Below, one piece after another: positions 35,219 to 43,964 of a stretch of 51,593 nucleotides of DNA. Made by a program: the position numbers and the translations under genes. Positions within the stretch are counted from its first letter, which is position 1. The number at the start of each line of letters is the position of its first letter. The notes beneath the pieces were generated by a model. That model was not told the origin of the DNA. It searched no databases and worked only from the letters and a program-made list of their open reading frames with translations. The DNA lies in contig JAFODZ010000020.1 in the NCBI GenBank assembly GCA_017380435.1, positions 1 to 51,593 on the forward strand. The letters run 5' to 3'. The DNA is from Oscillospiraceae bacterium (GTDB taxonomy: Bacteria; Bacillota; Clostridia; Oscillospirales; Oscillospiraceae).

Positions 35219-37801
35219 ATGAAAAAGAGAATTCTCTCCATCGTCCTGTGCATGGCATTGTGCGTGGGAATGGCATCTACATTTGCCGGCTGCGGCGGTA
35301 AAGCGGATGCGTTTGTTATTATGACCGACCTGCTGGACGGCCTGTTCAACCCCTTCTTCTATACCTCCGCCAACGACGGCACCATCGTGGGTATGACCCA
35401 GATCGGTATGCTTGGCTCTACTTTGGACGCCAATGGCGAAGTGACCGTGGCATACGGCGAGAACGAAGCCGTTGTCACCAAGGACTATGATATCGTCACC
35501 AATGACGACGATACCGTCACCTACACCTTCGTCCTGAAAAACGGCATCAAGTTTGCCGACGGCCATCCTCTGACTATGGAGGACGTGCTGTTTAACTACT
35601 ATGTGTATTTGGACCCTGTTTACACCGGCTCTAATACCCTGTATTCTACCGATATTCTGGGTCTGAGTGAGTACCGCAATCAGACTGTGGGCGCAGGCTC
35701 TGACAGCGCCGACGAGCAGATCAACTCTCTGGCCGATACCAGAGCCCAGGCCCGAATCGACGAACTGGTGAACCTGTTCATTAACCTCAGAAAGGCATCT
35801 GCCTTCAGCACCGTCACCTATGACGAAATGGTGGCAGCCATCAATTCCCAGAATGTCAGCTCCGGCTATAAGAGTGCTATCTCCAATGATCCCAATGAAG
35901 TCAGCAGCGCTAACCTGCTGGCCGACTACGAGCTGACCATCGAGCGTTTCAAGGAAGAACTCTATACCGACTATGCAGCCGCACAGGAATCCTTCCACGA
36001 TGCACCCTACGATGCCCACGAAGAATTTGAAAACGAAGTGTTCTGCTTCATGTTCTACGAAGGCTATGTGCAGGTTGAGTACGCAGAGGGTGCTGACGGC
36101 AAGATCGACCGCACCCAGATCAAGAGCCTGACTCCCAGCTACAACACCGATGTGGTCAAGGATATGGACAGCGCCGTGAACTATGTCTATGAGGACAAGA
36201 TCTCCGGCGAGCTGGAAATCATCCTCTACTACTGGGCAACCGGCAACGAGCTGAAGACAGAGTACGCTGCCAAGGCCAAGGAAGTCATTCTCCACGAAAA
36301 GGTTGGCACCGACGGCGATCTGGTAGTTCCCAACATCTCTGGCATCGTGTCCCTGGGCCATACCGATAAGGCCGGCTCCACCATCACCGTAAATGGCAAC
36401 AGCTACACCGTGGCCTCCGGCCATAACGATGACGGCACCGTCACCAACCCCGCAGAGTACGATGTTCTGCAGATCACCATTGACGGCGTTGACCCCAAGG
36501 CCATCTGGAACTTCGCCATTTCCGTTGCTCCTCAGCACTACTACGGCGAGGGCAGCTCTGTAGAGATGAACATTGCTGAAAACAAGTTCGGCGTGGAGTA
36601 CGCCAGCTACGACTTTATGTCCAAGATCATCCAGTCCACCAGAAATGTCCGCCTGCCCATGGGTGCCGGCGCATATAAGGTGACGGACAGCGCAAACAGC
36701 GACAATCCCAGCGAGAACGAGTTCTACAAGGACAATGTTGTTTATTTTAAGGCGAACACCAATTTTGAGTCCGTAGGCGAGGGCATCAACAACGCCAATA
36801 TCGAGAAGATCCGCTACCAGGTGGTCTCCTCCAACAACGCCATCGGTGCTTTGGAAAGCGGCGCTGTTCACTACATTTCTCCTGCACTGACCACCGAAAA
36901 CTACGAAAAGCTGGAAAAAATGGAGTCCAAGGGCTATGAAATGCTCTCCACCGACCAGCTTGGTTACGGTTATATCGGCGTCAACGCTGCTAAGATCAAC
37001 AACCTGTACCTGCGCCGTGCCATTATGTGCGCTATGAACACCAGCCTGGCTCTGGACTACTACCGTGCCAACACCGCTGAGCGTATTTTCTGGAATATGT
37101 CCACCGTTAGCTGGGCATACCCCAAGACCGACAGCGGCGAGCTGAGCACCGACAACGGTCACGATTATCCCCAGATGAACAAGACTTGGAATGAAGAATC
37201 CGCCAAGGAGAACATTCTGAAGAATATGCAGCTGGCTGGCTACAGCGGCGGCGAAAGCGATCTGAAGGTCAAGTTCACCATCGCCGGCTCTACCTTGCAG
37301 GATCACCCCACCTATAAAGTATTCCGTGACGCAGCCGCTCTGCTCAACTCCCTGGGTTGGGAAGTTACTGTTGTCTGTGACAGTCAGGCTCTGACCAAGA
37401 TCAGCACCGGCTCTTTGGAAGTTTGGGCCGCTGCCTGGTCCTCCGCTCTTGACCCGGATATGTACCAGGTCTATCACAAGGATTCCTCCGCAACCAGCAC
37501 GCTGGCTTGGGGTTATAACTACCTGAAGAACAGCGGCAGCGCTGAGGAGCTGGACATTCTGGACGAGCTGAGCGAACTGATCGACCAGGCTCGTGAGACT
37601 GACGACCAGGAAGTCCGTACCGAGCTGTATGAGGAGGCTATGGGTTACATTTTGGATCTGGCTGTGGAGCTGCCTGTATATCAGCGTGATGTGCTGTACG
37701 CCTACAACGCCAAGGTCATCGACTCCGAGAGCCTGCCCAAGACCATCAACCCCTATTCCTCTCCTCTGGACCGCATTTGGGAACTGAAATTCGCCGAGTA
37801 A
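35219..37801 (+). CDS. Peptide ABC transporter substrate-binding lipoprotein (SBP_bac_5), enlarged
   Basis: 860 residues; family 5 binding proteins are usually about 500-600. Lipobox FAGC gives lipidated Cys25. Family features include DLLDGLFNPFFYTSANDGTI, FVLKNGIKFADGHPLTMEDVLFNY, VSLGHTDKAG, YGYIGVNAAKINNLYLRRAI and the C-terminal LSELIDQARETDD. The extra length is mostly an inserted helical, acidic stretch between about residues 155 and 350 after the FNYYVYLDPVY strand. It captures peptides outside the membrane and delivers them to the permeases encoded next. AAAGGAG precedes ATG 35219. Two palindromic repeats separate it from oppB and may let it be made in excess over the permeases. Substrate size and specificity are unknown. 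Confidence 0.92.
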   Translation: MKKRILSIVLCMALCVGMASTFAGCGGKADAFVIMTDLLDGLFNPFFYTSANDGTIVGMTQIGMLGSTLDANGEVTVAYGENEAVVTKDYDIVTNDDDTVTYTFVLKNGIKFADGHPLTMEDVLFNYYVYLDPVYTGSNTLYSTDILGLSEYRNQTVGAGSDSADEQINSLADTRAQARIDELVNLFINLRKASAFSTVTYDEMVAAINSQNVSSGYKSAISNDPNEVSSANLLADYELTIERFKEELYTDYAAAQESFHDAPYDAHEEFENEVFCFMFYEGYVQVEYAEGADGKIDRTQIKSLTPSYNTDVVKDMDSAVNYVYEDKISGELEIILYYWATGNELKTEYAAKAKEVILHEKVGTDGDLVVPNISGIVSLGHTDKAGSTITVNGNSYTVASGHNDDGTVTNPAEYDVLQITIDGVDPKAIWNFAISVAPQHYYGEGSSVEMNIAENKFGVEYASYDFMSKIIQSTRNVRLPMGAGAYKVTDSANSDNPSENEFYKDNVVYFKANTNFESVGEGINNANIEKIRYQVVSSNNAIGALESGAVHYISPALTTENYEKLEKMESKGYEMLSTDQLGYGYIGVNAAKINNLYLRRAIMCAMNTSLALDYYRANTAERIFWNMSTVSWAYPKTDSGELSTDNGHDYPQMNKTWNEESAKENILKNMQLAGYSGGESDLKVKFTIAGSTLQDHPTYKVFRDAAALLNSLGWEVTVVCDSQALTKISTGSLEVWAAAWSSALDPDMYQVYHKDSSATSTLAWGYNYLKNSGSAEELDILDELSELIDQARETDDQEVRTELYEEAMGYILDLAVELPVYQRDVLYAYNAKVIDSESLPKTINPYSSPLDRIWELKFAE

Positions 37802-37837
37802 TTCTTTGTGATTGAAAAATTAACAAAGGAAATCTTG

Positions 37838-37885
37838 TCCCCCTCGTTATGAGGGGGATGTCACCGAAGGTGACAGGGGGAGTTA
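37838..37885 (+). repeat. Dispersed palindromic repeat, family A, copy 4
   Basis: Outer hairpin CCCCCTCgttatGAGGGGG, inner palindrome GTCACCgaaGGTGAC, tail AGGGGGAGTTAA. It lies between the binding-protein and permease genes. Confidence 0.75.
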
Positions 37886-37900
37886 AATACCTTTATTTAA

Positions 37901-37964
37901 TTAACTCCCTCAGTCAAATTGCCTAAAGTCGGCAATTTGCCAGCTCCCTCAAAACGAGGGAGCC
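37901..37964 (-). repeat. Dispersed palindromic repeat, family A, copy 5
   Basis: Inverted relative to copy 4. On the minus strand: outer hairpin CTCCCTCGTTTTGAGGGAG, a longer inner palindrome around GGCAAATTGCC and GGCAATTTGAC, tail TGAGGGAGTTAA. The tail matches copy 4. Confidence 0.75.
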
Positions 37965-38015
37965 GAGAATTACTCGGTCAAAAATCCCAGATAAAAAAAG
38001 TAAGGAGCGGCATTT

Positions 38016-39011
38016 ATGCTGAAATACATTCTAAAAAGAATTGGATATGCCATTCTGGTTCTGATCGGTGTGTCGCTGATTATCTATTTTCTGACCCGGC
38101 TGATGCCTGTTGACTATGTCAAAAACAAGGTGGTTGCCATGCAGACCTCCGGCTCAACGGTGGATCAAAGCACGGTGGAAGCCATGTACCAGGCCTACGG
38201 CCTGAGTGCGGATGCCGGTGCAAAGGAGATCTTCCTGGGTTATTTGAGCTGGCTGGGCGACCTGGTCCGCTTTGATCTGGGCGAGAGCTTCATTGATATG
38301 GAGCCTGTGGCATCGAAGATCTACCACCATATGGGTACATCCTTTGCTGTTGCGCTGATTGCAACCATATTTGAATTTATGATCGCAATTCCCCTGGGCA
38401 TTACGGCGGCTACCCACCAGTACAGCCTGCGGGACTATGTGGTAACGGTTTTGGTGATGATCGGCATATCCCTGCCTTCGTTCTTCTTTGGTAATATTCT
38501 GAAAAACTGGCTGGCTTTGGAGCTGGGATGGTTCCCGTCCTCCGGCTTGGTGGATGCCACCCGAGATTCCGGCTTCTTTGCCCAAATTTTAGACTATGCC
38601 CACCACCTGTTCATCCCGGTGCTGACGGTGGTCATCCTCAGTATCGGCGCTCGGATGCGGATGACCCGTACCAATATGCTGGAGGTTATGAACTCCGACT
38701 ATATCCGCACCGCCCGTGCCAAGGGTCTGAAGGAAAAAGTGGTTATCAATAAGCACGCCTTCCGCAATACTATGATCCCTCTGGTGACATCTATGGCGGG
38801 TCTGCTGCCCAGCCTGTTCTCCGGTGCAATCATCACCGAGCAGGTGTTTAACTTGCCCGGTATCGGTAATGTGGCGCTGGATGCCATGACCCGCGGCGAC
38901 ATTCCCTTCATTATGGGCTACAATATGTTCCTGGCGCTTTTGAGCGTTCTGGGCATTTTGATGGCCGACCTGATGTACGGCATTGTTGACCCCCGGGTCA
39001 AGCTGGAGTGA
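38016..39011 (+). CDS. oppB: Peptide ABC transporter permease, OppB/DppB type
   Basis: 331 residues, six predicted membrane helices, the normal family size. The N terminus MLKYILKRIGYAILVLIGVS and the EAA loop (ARMRMTRTNMLEVMNSDYIRTARAKGL) are typical, as is the late TEQVFNLPGIG. Together with OppC it forms the channel for peptides delivered by the upstream binding protein. GGAG lies upstream of ATG 38016; oppC starts 12 bases after the stop. Opp, Dpp and Nik systems share this plan, so the symbol denotes family only. Confidence 0.94.
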   Translation: MLKYILKRIGYAILVLIGVSLIIYFLTRLMPVDYVKNKVVAMQTSGSTVDQSTVEAMYQAYGLSADAGAKEIFLGYLSWLGDLVRFDLGESFIDMEPVASKIYHHMGTSFAVALIATIFEFMIAIPLGITAATHQYSLRDYVVTVLVMIGISLPSFFFGNILKNWLALELGWFPSSGLVDATRDSGFFAQILDYAHHLFIPVLTVVILSIGARMRMTRTNMLEVMNSDYIRTARAKGLKEKVVINKHAFRNTMIPLVTSMAGLLPSLFSGAIITEQVFNLPGIGNVALDAMTRGDIPFIMGYNMFLALLSVLGILMADLMYGIVDPRVKLE

Positions 39012-39023
39012 GGAGGTGCCTAA

Positions 39024-40073
39024 ATGGAAGAAAAAATCCAAGTACAGGCGCAGCCTGCTGCAGAAGATACCCCTCTGGACAAAAATGTCCGTATGATGTC
39101 CCCCACCCAAATGCTGCTGCGGCGGTTTTTCCGCTCCAAGCTGAGTATTTTGGGACTGGTGATGGTCATTGGCCTGTTTGTGTTCTCGTTCCTTGGCCCT
39201 GTGGTTTATACCCGCTGGGGTGAAACGGAGCTGGATAAGAGCGGCAAAACCAAATACGCCCTCTCTACCACCGAATATACGGTTGACGGCGTAACCTATA
39301 CCCTGCATCAAACAACGGAAACGGTGCTGGTGGATAATTTCCTTTCAGCGCCCTCTGCCGAGCATCCCCTTGGCACCGACGATCAAGGCTATGATGTGCT
39401 GGCAAGACTGATGTACGGCGGCAGAACCTCTCTGCTGGTTAGCTTTATGACTGTGTTTCTGCTGACTATTTTCGGCGTGATCATCGGCGGACTGGCCGGC
39501 TTCTTCGGCGGCTGGATCGACAATATCGTGATGCGTGTTTGCGATGTGCTGATCTGCCTGCCCGGTATTCCCATTTTGCTCATTCTCAGTACCGCAATGG
39601 ACGGCTGGGTGGATCTGGGTATGATGGAAGAAAGCTGGCGTATTTACCTGCTGATGGCGTTTTTGACCCTGATCTCCTGGCCCGGCACGGCCCGATTGGT
39701 CAGAGGTCAGATCCTGTCTTTGCGTGAGCAGGAATTTATGGTAGCTGCGGAAGCTATGGGCTATTCCACCTTCCGCAAGGTGTTTAAGCACTTAGTTCCT
39801 AATGTTATGCCCCAGCTGATCGTGCAAATGAGCTTGAGTCTGGGCAGTATGATCTTGTATGAAGCCACGCTGTCCTATTTGAATATGGGCATCAAAGCCC
39901 CCTATACCGCCTGGGGTTCTATGATTCAGATCATCACTACCAACAGTGATATTTTGCAGAACCACCTGTATGTATGGGTGCCCGCCGGCGTTTGCATCGT
40001 CATTGCGGTTTTGGGCTTCAACTTCGTGGGCGACGGTCTGCGTGATGCGCTGGACCCCAAGGGAAGGAGATAA
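39024..40073 (+). CDS. oppC: Peptide ABC transporter permease, OppC/DppC type
   Basis: 349 residues. A ~45-residue cytoplasmic N terminus precedes the first helix (LSILGLVMVIGLFVFSFLGP), followed by an external region (about 70-125, with HPLGTDDQGYDVLARLMYGG, the hallmark of OppC) and five more helices. The EAA loop is REQEFMVAAEAMGYSTFRKVFKH. It partners OppB. AGGAGGTG precedes ATG 39024; the stop is three bases before oppD. Confidence 0.94.
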   Translation: MEEKIQVQAQPAAEDTPLDKNVRMMSPTQMLLRRFFRSKLSILGLVMVIGLFVFSFLGPVVYTRWGETELDKSGKTKYALSTTEYTVDGVTYTLHQTTETVLVDNFLSAPSAEHPLGTDDQGYDVLARLMYGGRTSLLVSFMTVFLLTIFGVIIGGLAGFFGGWIDNIVMRVCDVLICLPGIPILLILSTAMDGWVDLGMMEESWRIYLLMAFLTLISWPGTARLVRGQILSLREQEFMVAAEAMGYSTFRKVFKHLVPNVMPQLIVQMSLSLGSMILYEATLSYLNMGIKAPYTAWGSMIQIITTNSDILQNHLYVWVPAGVCIVIAVLGFNFVGDGLRDALDPKGRR

Positions 40074-40076
40074 GCC

Positions 40077-41276
40077 ATGAGTGAGAAAAAAGGCTATTTG
40101 ACCAACCGGGAGATCCGGGCCATTGCCAAGGCCAATGCCAAGCAGATCAAACGGCTGGAGGCTTATAAAAACCGTAAAGCCGAAGAATCGGAATTTCTGA
40201 CCCAGATGAAGGATGATTCCAACATTTTGGAGATCGAAGATCTGCACACCTATTTCTTTACGGAGCAGGGCGTGGTCAAGGCCGTCAACGGTGTTTCCTA
40301 CGATGTTCCTAAGAATAAGGTTGTGGGTGTTGTGGGCGAATCCGGCTGCGGCAAATCCGTCACCAGTATGTCCGTGATGCGCCTGATCCAAGGCCCTGCC
40401 GGTCAGATCGTGGAAGGCGCCATGCGCTTTAAGGCTTATGATTACCAGCGGGACGCCAAGGGTAATCCCGTTTGCGATGGGGATGGCAAGCCGGTGATGG
40501 AGGAGAAGATCTACGACATTGCCAAAATGCCTATTAACGAGATCCACCGCATCCGGGGCAAGCAGGTTGCTATGATTTTCCAGGAGCCGATGACCTCTCT
40601 AAACCCGGTGTTCACCATCGGCGAGCAGCTGGACGAAGTAACGCTTCTGCATGTTCCCAATGCCACCAAGCAGATGGCAAAGGAAAAATCCGAGGAAATG
40701 CTCCGCCTTGTGGGCATCATTCCGGAAAATGTCTATAGCAGCTTCCCCCACGAGCTGTCCGGCGGTATGCGTCAAAGAGTGATGATCGCTATGGCTCTGG
40801 CAGCAGAGCCCCGGCTAATCATTGCCGACGAACCCACCACAGCGTTGGATGTGACCATCCAGGCGCAGATTTTGGATCTTTTGCAGGATATCAAAACCAA
40901 GATCGACGGCTCTATTCTGCTCATCACCCACGATTTGGGCGTGATTGCGGAAATGGCAGACTATGTGGTGGTTATGTATGCCGGAAAGGTTATCGAAAAG
41001 GGGACTGTGCTGGAGATCTTCCAGGATCCCAAGCACCCCTATACCATCGGCCTGCAAAAGTCCAAGCCGACCATGACCCTGGATGACAGCACCGAGCTTT
41101 ACAACATCCCGGGCAATGTTCCCAACCCGGTGAATATGCCCCAGCACTGTTATTTTAAAGAAAGATGCGCAAAGTGCACCGCCAAATGCTCTGGTCAGTA
41201 CCCGGGTATGGTGCAGGTAAGCCCCACCCACTTTGTAGCATGTCATCTATATGACGGGGAGGAGAAACATGGCTGA
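40077..41276 (+). CDS. oppD: Peptide ABC transporter ATP-binding protein, OppD/DppD type
   Basis: 399 residues; members are usually about 320-360. Walker A GESGCGKS (87-94), Q-loop [12 protein letters not shown], signature LSGGMRQR, Walker B LIIADEPT and H-loop LITHD are all intact, so it should hydrolyse ATP. The extra length is a basic, helical ~48-residue N-terminal extension and a ~35-residue insert between Walker A and the Q-loop ([13 protein letters not shown]... to DIAKM). The C-terminal oligopeptide-family region has a cysteine cluster, C-x6-C-x2-C-x3-C, seen in this family. AAGGAG precedes ATG 40077. It overlaps oppF by eight bases. Confidence 0.94.
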   Translation: MSEKKGYLTNREIRAIAKANAKQIKRLEAYKNRKAEESEFLTQMKDDSNILEIEDLHTYFFTEQGVVKAVNGVSYDVPKNKVVGVVGESGCGKSVTSMSVMRLIQGPAGQIVEGAMRFKAYDYQRDAKGNPVCDGDGKPVMEEKIYDIAKMPINEIHRIRGKQVAMIFQEPMTSLNPVFTIGEQLDEVTLLHVPNATKQMAKEKSEEMLRLVGIIPENVYSSFPHELSGGMRQRVMIAMALAAEPRLIIADEPTTALDVTIQAQILDLLQDIKTKIDGSILLITHDLGVIAEMADYVVVMYAGKVIEKGTVLEIFQDPKHPYTIGLQKSKPTMTLDDSTELYNIPGNVPNPVNMPQHCYFKERCAKCTAKCSGQYPGMVQVSPTHFVACHLYDGEEKHG

Positions 41277-42351
41277 TAAAACGGTTTTGAATACAACTCC
41301 CTACGATGATGCTGCCGAGCAGCAAAAATTCCTGGAGCGCCGCAAAAAGCAGATGGAGGAGGATTTTGCCAAGCCCTTTGATCCCGACTGCGTGCTGGAG
41401 GTGCGCCACCTTCGCAAGACCTTCCCGATTAAGAAGACGATGATGGGCAAGGTGACAAAGGAGCTTGTGGCAGTTGACGATATTTCCTTTAAGCTCAAGG
41501 CCGGTGAAACCCTGGGTATTGTAGGTGAATCCGGCTGCGGTAAGACAACTGCGGGCCGTGCCATTTTGAAGCTGCACCAGCCTACCGCCGGTCAGATCAT
41601 CTTCAATGGCCAGGATATTACCCATCTCAAATCCCGGCAGATGCGGTCTATCCGCAAGCAAATGCAGATCATCTTCCAGGATCCCTATTCCTCACTGCCT
41701 CCCAGAAGCACCGTGGGCGGAATTCTGTCCGAGCCGGTGCAGGTGCATAAGATCGTGCCGAAAAATCAGACCAAGCAGTATGTTTTGGAGCTGATGGAAA
41801 GGTGCGGCCTGCGGGATTACTACTATGAGCGCTATCCCCACGAATTTTCCGGCGGTCAGCGCCAGAGAATCTGCATCGCCCGGGCATTGGCGGTCAATCC
41901 TAAGCTGATTATCTGCGACGAGCCGGTTTCTGCGTTGGATGTTTCCATCCAGGCGCAGATCATCAACTTGCTCAAACAATTGCAGCGGGATATGAACCTT
42001 GCCTATGTGTTTATCTCCCACGATCTTTCGGTGGTCAAATTTATCTCCGATAAGATCGGCGTTATGTACCTGGGCTCTATGATGGAGTTTGGCACCAAGG
42101 AGGATATCTTCCGTAATCCGCTGCACCCTTATACCAAGGCACTGTTCTCTGCCGTACCCAATCCCGATCCCACAGCAAAAATGGAGCGTATCAAGCTGGA
42201 GGGCGATATTCCTTCTCCTGCCAATCCGCCTAAGGGCTGCCGGTTCCATACCCGCTGCCCCTATGCCAAGGAAGTGTGTAAGCACGTCCCGCCGGAGTAT
42301 AAGCAGTACGAGGAAGGTCATTTTGCCGCCTGCCATTTGCTGGATGAATGA
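41269..42351 (+). CDS. oppF: Peptide ABC transporter ATP-binding protein, OppF/DppF type
   Basis: 360 residues. Walker A GESGCGKT (86-93), Q-loop IIFQDPYSSLPP, signature FSGGQRQR, Walker B LIICDEPVSALD and H-loop FISHD are all present. The C-terminal oligopeptide-family region has GCRFHTRCPYAKEVC. It pairs with OppD to power peptide import. ATG 41269 is chosen because GGGGAGGAG precedes it; an earlier in-frame ATG at 41251 lacks one. The stop overlaps the next start (ATGA), so translation is coupled. Confidence 0.94.
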   Translation: MADKTVLNTTPYDDAAEQQKFLERRKKQMEEDFAKPFDPDCVLEVRHLRKTFPIKKTMMGKVTKELVAVDDISFKLKAGETLGIVGESGCGKTTAGRAILKLHQPTAGQIIFNGQDITHLKSRQMRSIRKQMQIIFQDPYSSLPPRSTVGGILSEPVQVHKIVPKNQTKQYVLELMERCGLRDYYYERYPHEFSGGQRQRICIARALAVNPKLIICDEPVSALDVSIQAQIINLLKQLQRDMNLAYVFISHDLSVVKFISDKIGVMYLGSMMEFGTKEDIFRNPLHPYTKALFSAVPNPDPTAKMERIKLEGDIPSPANPPKGCRFHTRCPYAKEVCKHVPPEYKQYEEGHFAACHLLDE

Positions 42352-42596
42352 TTGCTATGGCTAAGAAGAAAAAAGATAAAATCACCTATATTGATGACGG
42401 CAGACCGCTGGCGGATATGTCCGGCATTACCGGCCCTCGATTGGGCCGTCGGGTAGGCCCAAGCCCCCGGTTCCGGGATGTTTGGAAGACCTACTGGAAT
42501 GCGGTTAGAATGATGTTTTTGCCGATGCTGGCTGTAATTGGCGCAATCTGCGTTATCTTCGGCATCCTGGCGCTGATTTTCCGGTTTGTACTATGA
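42348..42596 (+). CDS. Small single-span membrane protein, unknown function
   Basis: 82 residues: a Lys-rich start (MAKKKKDK), a polar Gly/Pro/Arg segment (GITGPRLGRRVGPSPRFRDV) and one C-terminal hydrophobic helix (about 55-80). It resembles small unnamed proteins, not a known transporter subunit. The start overlaps the oppF stop (ATGA), and its own stop overlaps the next start (ATGA), so it is translationally coupled on both sides. ATG 42357 is an alternative start. It might tether or modulate the ABC transporter; that is a guess from position only. Confidence 0.65.
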   Translation: MIAMAKKKKDKITYIDDGRPLADMSGITGPRLGRRVGPSPRFRDVWKTYWNAVRMMFLPMLAVIGAICVIFGILALIFRFVL

Positions 42597-42913
42597 AGAA
42601 AATTGCCTATCATAAGCTGATCCGGGACAAGATCCCGACTATCATTGAACAGCAGGGGAATTCCTGCGTGACGGAAGTGCTTTCCGAGGAAATGTACCTG
42701 CAAATGCTCGACGAGAAGCTTTCGGAAGAACTGGCAGAGTACCGGGAAAGTAATTCTCTGGAAGAACTGGCAGATCTGCTGGAAGTGATGCAGGCAGTGG
42801 TGACGGCCCGGGGTTATACCTGGGAGGAACTGGAATCGGTTCGGCTGGAAAAACACCAAAAGCGGGGCGGCTTCGAAAAACGGCTGCTGCTAAAAGAAGT
42901 AACAGAAAAATAG
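42593..42913 (+). CDS. MazG-like nucleoside triphosphate pyrophosphohydrolase
   Basis: 106-residue all-alpha protein of the MazG/PRA-PH-like superfamily, close to the stand-alone house-cleaning group (opening YHKLIRDKIPTIIEQ). The metal-binding acidic pattern is visible as EKLSEELAEY and LEELADLLEVMQAV, a variant of ExxE...ExxD. It probably removes non-canonical NTPs in the cytoplasm. It is coupled to the preceding gene by ATGA and followed by a strong terminator, making it the last gene of the peptide-uptake operon. Its link to peptide import is unclear. Confidence 0.85.
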   Translation: MKKIAYHKLIRDKIPTIIEQQGNSCVTEVLSEEMYLQMLDEKLSEELAEYRESNSLEELADLLEVMQAVVTARGYTWEELESVRLEKHQKRGGFEKRLLLKEVTEK

Positions 42914-42915
42914 TT

Positions 42916-42952
42916 AAAAAATGGGATGTCGATCATAGACATCCCATTTTTT
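42916..42952. terminator. Bidirectional terminator ending the peptide-uptake operon
   Basis: A 15-bp stem AAAAAATGGGATGTC/GACATCCCATTTTTT with a seven-base loop. A T run on either strand makes it effective in both directions. Confidence 0.92.
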
Positions 42953-42963
42953 GCATATGCATG

Positions 42964-43112
42964 ATTGTTTATCTTGCGTTAGCAAGATAAACAATATAAT
43001 GCATAATTCATAATGCATAATGCAAAATTATGGTATTTTCTTCGAAAATGATTTCAAATAGTCGCCTTTGGCGACACATTAATTATGCATTTTGCATTTT
43101 ACATTTTGCATT
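42964..43112. repeat. MITE-like AT-rich element
   Basis: A perfect 14-bp hairpin (42964-42977 with 42982-42995) leads into repeated ATGCATAAT/TAATGCAT units (42998-43030). Matching inverted units with TTTGCAT follow at 43079-43112, around an inner hairpin GTCGCCtttGGCGAC (43061-43075). There is no coding potential; 42914-43293 holds only this element and the glm promoter. Confidence 0.6.
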
Positions 43113-43227
43113 AAATTTATGGTGCAATAGCAACATAAATTCTAATTTAGCGGAATGCTCGCAGGTACAAAACGTCCGGTTGCTGCATATATCATTTTAA
43201 AAATATTTATATATTTCAACAAAACAT

Positions 43228-43256
43228 TTGCATATTTCAACTTCTTGTGATACAAT
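43228..43256 (+). promoter_or_regulatory. Promoter for the glm gene pair
   Basis: TTGCAT (43228-43233), 17-base spacer, TACAAT (43251-43256), 38 bases before ATG 43294. Confidence 0.75.
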
Positions 43257-43293
43257 CTACGAGGCTATGGCATTTTGCCGGAAAGGATTGCTT

Positions 43294-43950
43294 ATGATTA
43301 CAATTTCTGATTTATATGATCTGTCTCATACAAAGGCAGCAGATTACCTGCGTGGCTTTACATACCCCTGGGAGGCTCTAAAGGGCATTTCCAATTTAAT
43401 CGAGACCCTTGGCGCTCAGTTGCCGGAGGAGGAATACCGTCAGGTTGCGGATAAGGTCTGGGTTCATCAGACTGCAAAAATCGCTCCCACAGCCTATTTG
43501 GGAGCGCCCTGCATTATCGGAGCCGGTACGGAAGTCCGCCACGGTGCGTTTATCCGTGGTTCTGCCCTGGTGGGTGACGGCTGCGTTGTGGGTAACTCTG
43601 TGGAGCTGAAGAATGTTATTTTGTTCGACAGCGTTCAGGTTCCTCATTATAATTATGTAGGCGACAGCATTTTAGGTTATAAGGCCCATATGGGCGCAGG
43701 CTCTATCACTTCCAATGTGAAATCCGATAAGAGCCTTGTCACTATCCACGCTCAGCCTCCTATTCCCACCGGCATCAAAAAGGTGGGCGCGATGGTTGGA
43801 GATTTTGTGGAAGTCGGCTGCAACAGCGTGCTCAATCCCGGTACGGTGATTGGCAGAAGATCGAATGTGTATCCGCTGTCTTCGGTGCGGGGCGTTATTC
43901 CTGCGGACAGCATTTATAAAGCAAAAAATCAAATTGCAGATAAGTATTAA
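43294..43950 (+). CDS. Left-handed beta-helix acyltransferase-like protein (GlmU C-terminal-like)
   Basis: 218 residues. A short N-terminal helical part (about 1-60, with LRGFTYPWEAL) precedes hexapeptide repeats (about 70-200) with the [LIV]GxxxxI/V rhythm: IAPTAYLGAPCIIGAGTEVR, VGDGCVVGNSVELKNVILF, VGDFVEVGCNSVLNPGTVIG. This fold occurs in GlmU's acetyltransferase half and related sugar-phosphate acyltransferases. There is no N-terminal uridylyltransferase domain. Lying directly before glmM, it may acetylate glucosamine-1-phosphate for UDP-GlcNAc synthesis, although such proteins are often loosely labelled UDP-GlcNAc pyrophosphorylase. ATG 43294 has AAAGGA upstream. Confidence 0.82.
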   Translation: MITISDLYDLSHTKAADYLRGFTYPWEALKGISNLIETLGAQLPEEEYRQVADKVWVHQTAKIAPTAYLGAPCIIGAGTEVRHGAFIRGSALVGDGCVVGNSVELKNVILFDSVQVPHYNYVGDSILGYKAHMGAGSITSNVKSDKSLVTIHAQPPIPTGIKKVGAMVGDFVEVGCNSVLNPGTVIGRRSNVYPLSSVRGVIPADSIYKAKNQIADKY

Positions 43951-43964
43951 TCTTTGGAGGAATT

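Noticed and set aside
42964-43112. CRISPR array, suggested by repeated ATGCAT units
   Set aside because: The units are short, irregular and inverted, with no uniform spacers and no cas genes nearby.
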